This document shows, in pieces, positions 5,655 through 6,586 of a stretch of 6,586 nucleotides of DNA. The stretch lies in contig CALZCW010000037.1 in NCBI GenBank assembly GCA_945635805.1, positions 1-6,586 on the forward strand, written 5' to 3'. The notes beneath the pieces are model-generated. The model was not told where the DNA came from and made no database searches. It worked only from the letters and a program-made list of their open reading frames with translations. Each line of letters starts with the position of its first letter. Position 1 is the first letter of the stretch. The position numbers and the translations under genes were made by a program. This stretch comes from an uncultured Clostridia bacterium. GTDB taxonomy: Bacteria; Bacillota; Clostridia; Oscillospirales; Oscillospiraceae.

Positions 5655-6586
5655 ATGGAAAACAACATTGGAAGACAAATACGCACCCACCGCCTGCATT
5701 GCAGCATGACCCAGGAAAAGCTGGCAGAACTGCTCTGCGTCACCCCGCAGGCAGTCAGCAAGTGGGAAAACGGCGTCAGCTACCCGGATATCACGCTGCT
5801 GCCTGAGCTATCCGCCGCCCTGGGCATCAAGATCGACGAACTGTTTGAAACCAGCCTCGACACCCATCTGCGCCGCATCGAACAGATGATGGAAAATGAT
5901 GTTGCTCTCTCCCGGGAGGACTTTGATTATGCGGAAGGCCTCCTGAAAGAGGGCTGCCTTGACCTGGCCGTGCGGGGACGCTGCCTGACCATGCTGGCGG
6001 AGCTGTATAATCATCGTGCGCGTATGTACCGCGACTGCGCCGCAGAGATTGCAAAGCAGGCTCTGGAGGCAGAACCTGAGAAACACGACAACCATGCGGC
6101 CTTCTGCGAGGCCACCGGCGGCGTATTTATGGATTGGTGCATCACAAACCACACAAGAGTGATCGACTACTATCAGGACTATGTGAAAAAGCACCCCTGC
6201 GATCGGGCGGGCTATCTGTGGCTGATGGACAATCTGATTGCAGACGGCAGGCTCGACGAGGCATGGGAAGCCCTCGAAAAAATGCGGCAGGTCAAGGAGA
6301 CCTACCATTATCCGCTCTATAAAGGCTGGATTCTGCGCTATGAACAGGGCTGGGAGGCCGCCGATGCCTGCTGGGATGAGATGGTCCGGCAGTATCCGGG
6401 CGACTGGCATGTCTGGTTCAGCCGCGCCGATACCTACGCCAAGCGCGCACAGTATGACAAGGCGGTGGCCGACTATCAAAAGGCTGCGCTGTTACAGGAA
6501 AAGCCGCGTTATACCGACTGCTATGATTCCATTGCCCAGATCAGCATCCTGCAGGGGGATCGTGCCGCCGCAGCGGAGGCCTACCG
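5655..6586 (+). CDS. XRE-family HTH regulator with TPR repeats (3' end beyond the window)
   Basis: The frame is open from ATG 5655 to the last base: 310 residues plus two bases with no stop codon. AAGGAG at 5641-5646 lies eight bases before the ATG. Residues about 5-64 form a Cro/C1-type DNA-binding domain: TQEKLAELL (19-27) as the first HTH helix, TPQAVSKWENG (30-40) as the recognition helix, then SYPDITLLPELSAALGIKIDELF-like helices. From about residue 70 the protein is helical with aromatic and Ala-rich periodicity. Residues about 250-283 fit a canonical TPR unit (W..WFSRADTYAKRAQYDKAVADYQKA), and earlier units around 183-213 are degenerate. Family members bind DNA with the N-terminus and often sense peptides or proteins with the TPR part; the ligand here is unknown. 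The protein has no membrane segment. The regulated genes may lie to the right of the window, or the gene may regulate itself through the palindromes upstream. Confidence 0.9.
   Translation, partial: MENNIGRQIRTHRLHCSMTQEKLAELLCVTPQAVSKWENGVSYPDITLLPELSAALGIKIDELFETSLDTHLRRIEQMMENDVALSREDFDYAEGLLKEGCLDLAVRGRCLTMLAELYNHRARMYRDCAAEIAKQALEAEPEKHDNHAAFCEATGGVFMDWCITNHTRVIDYYQDYVKKHPCDRAGYLWLMDNLIADGRLDEAWEALEKMRQVKETYHYPLYKGWILRYEQGWEAADACWDEMVRQYPGDWHVWFSRADTYAKRAQYDKAVADYQKAALLQEKPRYTDCYDSIAQISILQGDRAAAAEAY

Noticed and set aside
5143..5761. Overlapping open frames on the - strand (5143-5553 and 5537-5761)
   Set aside because: They overlap the phosphoesterase and XRE genes, lack ribosome binding sites and contain no recognisable domain; the first is a shadow of the phosphoesterase C-terminus.
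5808..6479. A 223-codon open frame on the - strand at the right end
   Set aside because: It is the codon-aligned shadow of the XRE-TPR gene, which has a ribosome binding site, a clear HTH domain and an open frame to the window edge.

Overview
The window looks like a chromosomal segment of an anaerobic, GC-rich Firmicute of the class Clostridia, possibly an Oscillospiraceae/Ruminococcaceae-type gut bacterium. The reasons are an NfnAB electron-bifurcating transhydrogenase, a short ammonia-type NAD synthetase, a bacterial ATP-type phosphofructokinase, strong AGGAGG-like ribosome binding sites and an XRE-TPR regulator. The lineage is inferred from protein character, not from a marker gene.

Layout, left to right. 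(1) Bases 1-2162, + strand: the 3' part of nfnA (cut by the left edge), then complete nfnB 14 bases later. Together they form the NADH-dependent reduced ferredoxin:NADP+ oxidoreductase. (2) A perfect 10-bp hairpin with a T6 tract ends this unit, only two bases before the ribosome binding site of a small two-CBS-domain protein (2250-2678). (3) A long palindrome (2681-2734) separates that gene from the convergent pfkA (2751-3737, - strand). (4) A roughly 110-base divergent intergenic region carries back-to-back promoter candidates for pfkA and nadE. (5) nadE (3846-4580) overlaps a membrane-anchored metallophosphoesterase gene (4570-5460) by 11 bases, so the two probably form an operon. (6) A 194-base intergenic region (5461-5654) holds a 12-bp hairpin, two smaller inverted repeats and an extended -10 promoter. 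It precedes an XRE-family regulator with TPR repeats, whose frame stays open to the right edge (5655-6586).

Several genes share a redox and energy theme. NfnAB balances NADH, NADPH and ferredoxin; NadE makes NAD; PfkA controls glycolytic flux; the CBS pair probably senses a nucleotide. These are separate transcription units, so this is thematic neighbourhood, not proof of a joint pathway.

I see no CRISPR array, insertion sequence, tRNA, rRNA or obvious new system. No gene-free stretch exceeds 300 bases. The most promising spots are the attenuator-like hairpin before the CBS gene, the structured region before the XRE-TPR gene, and the compositional contrast of the phosphoesterase gene.
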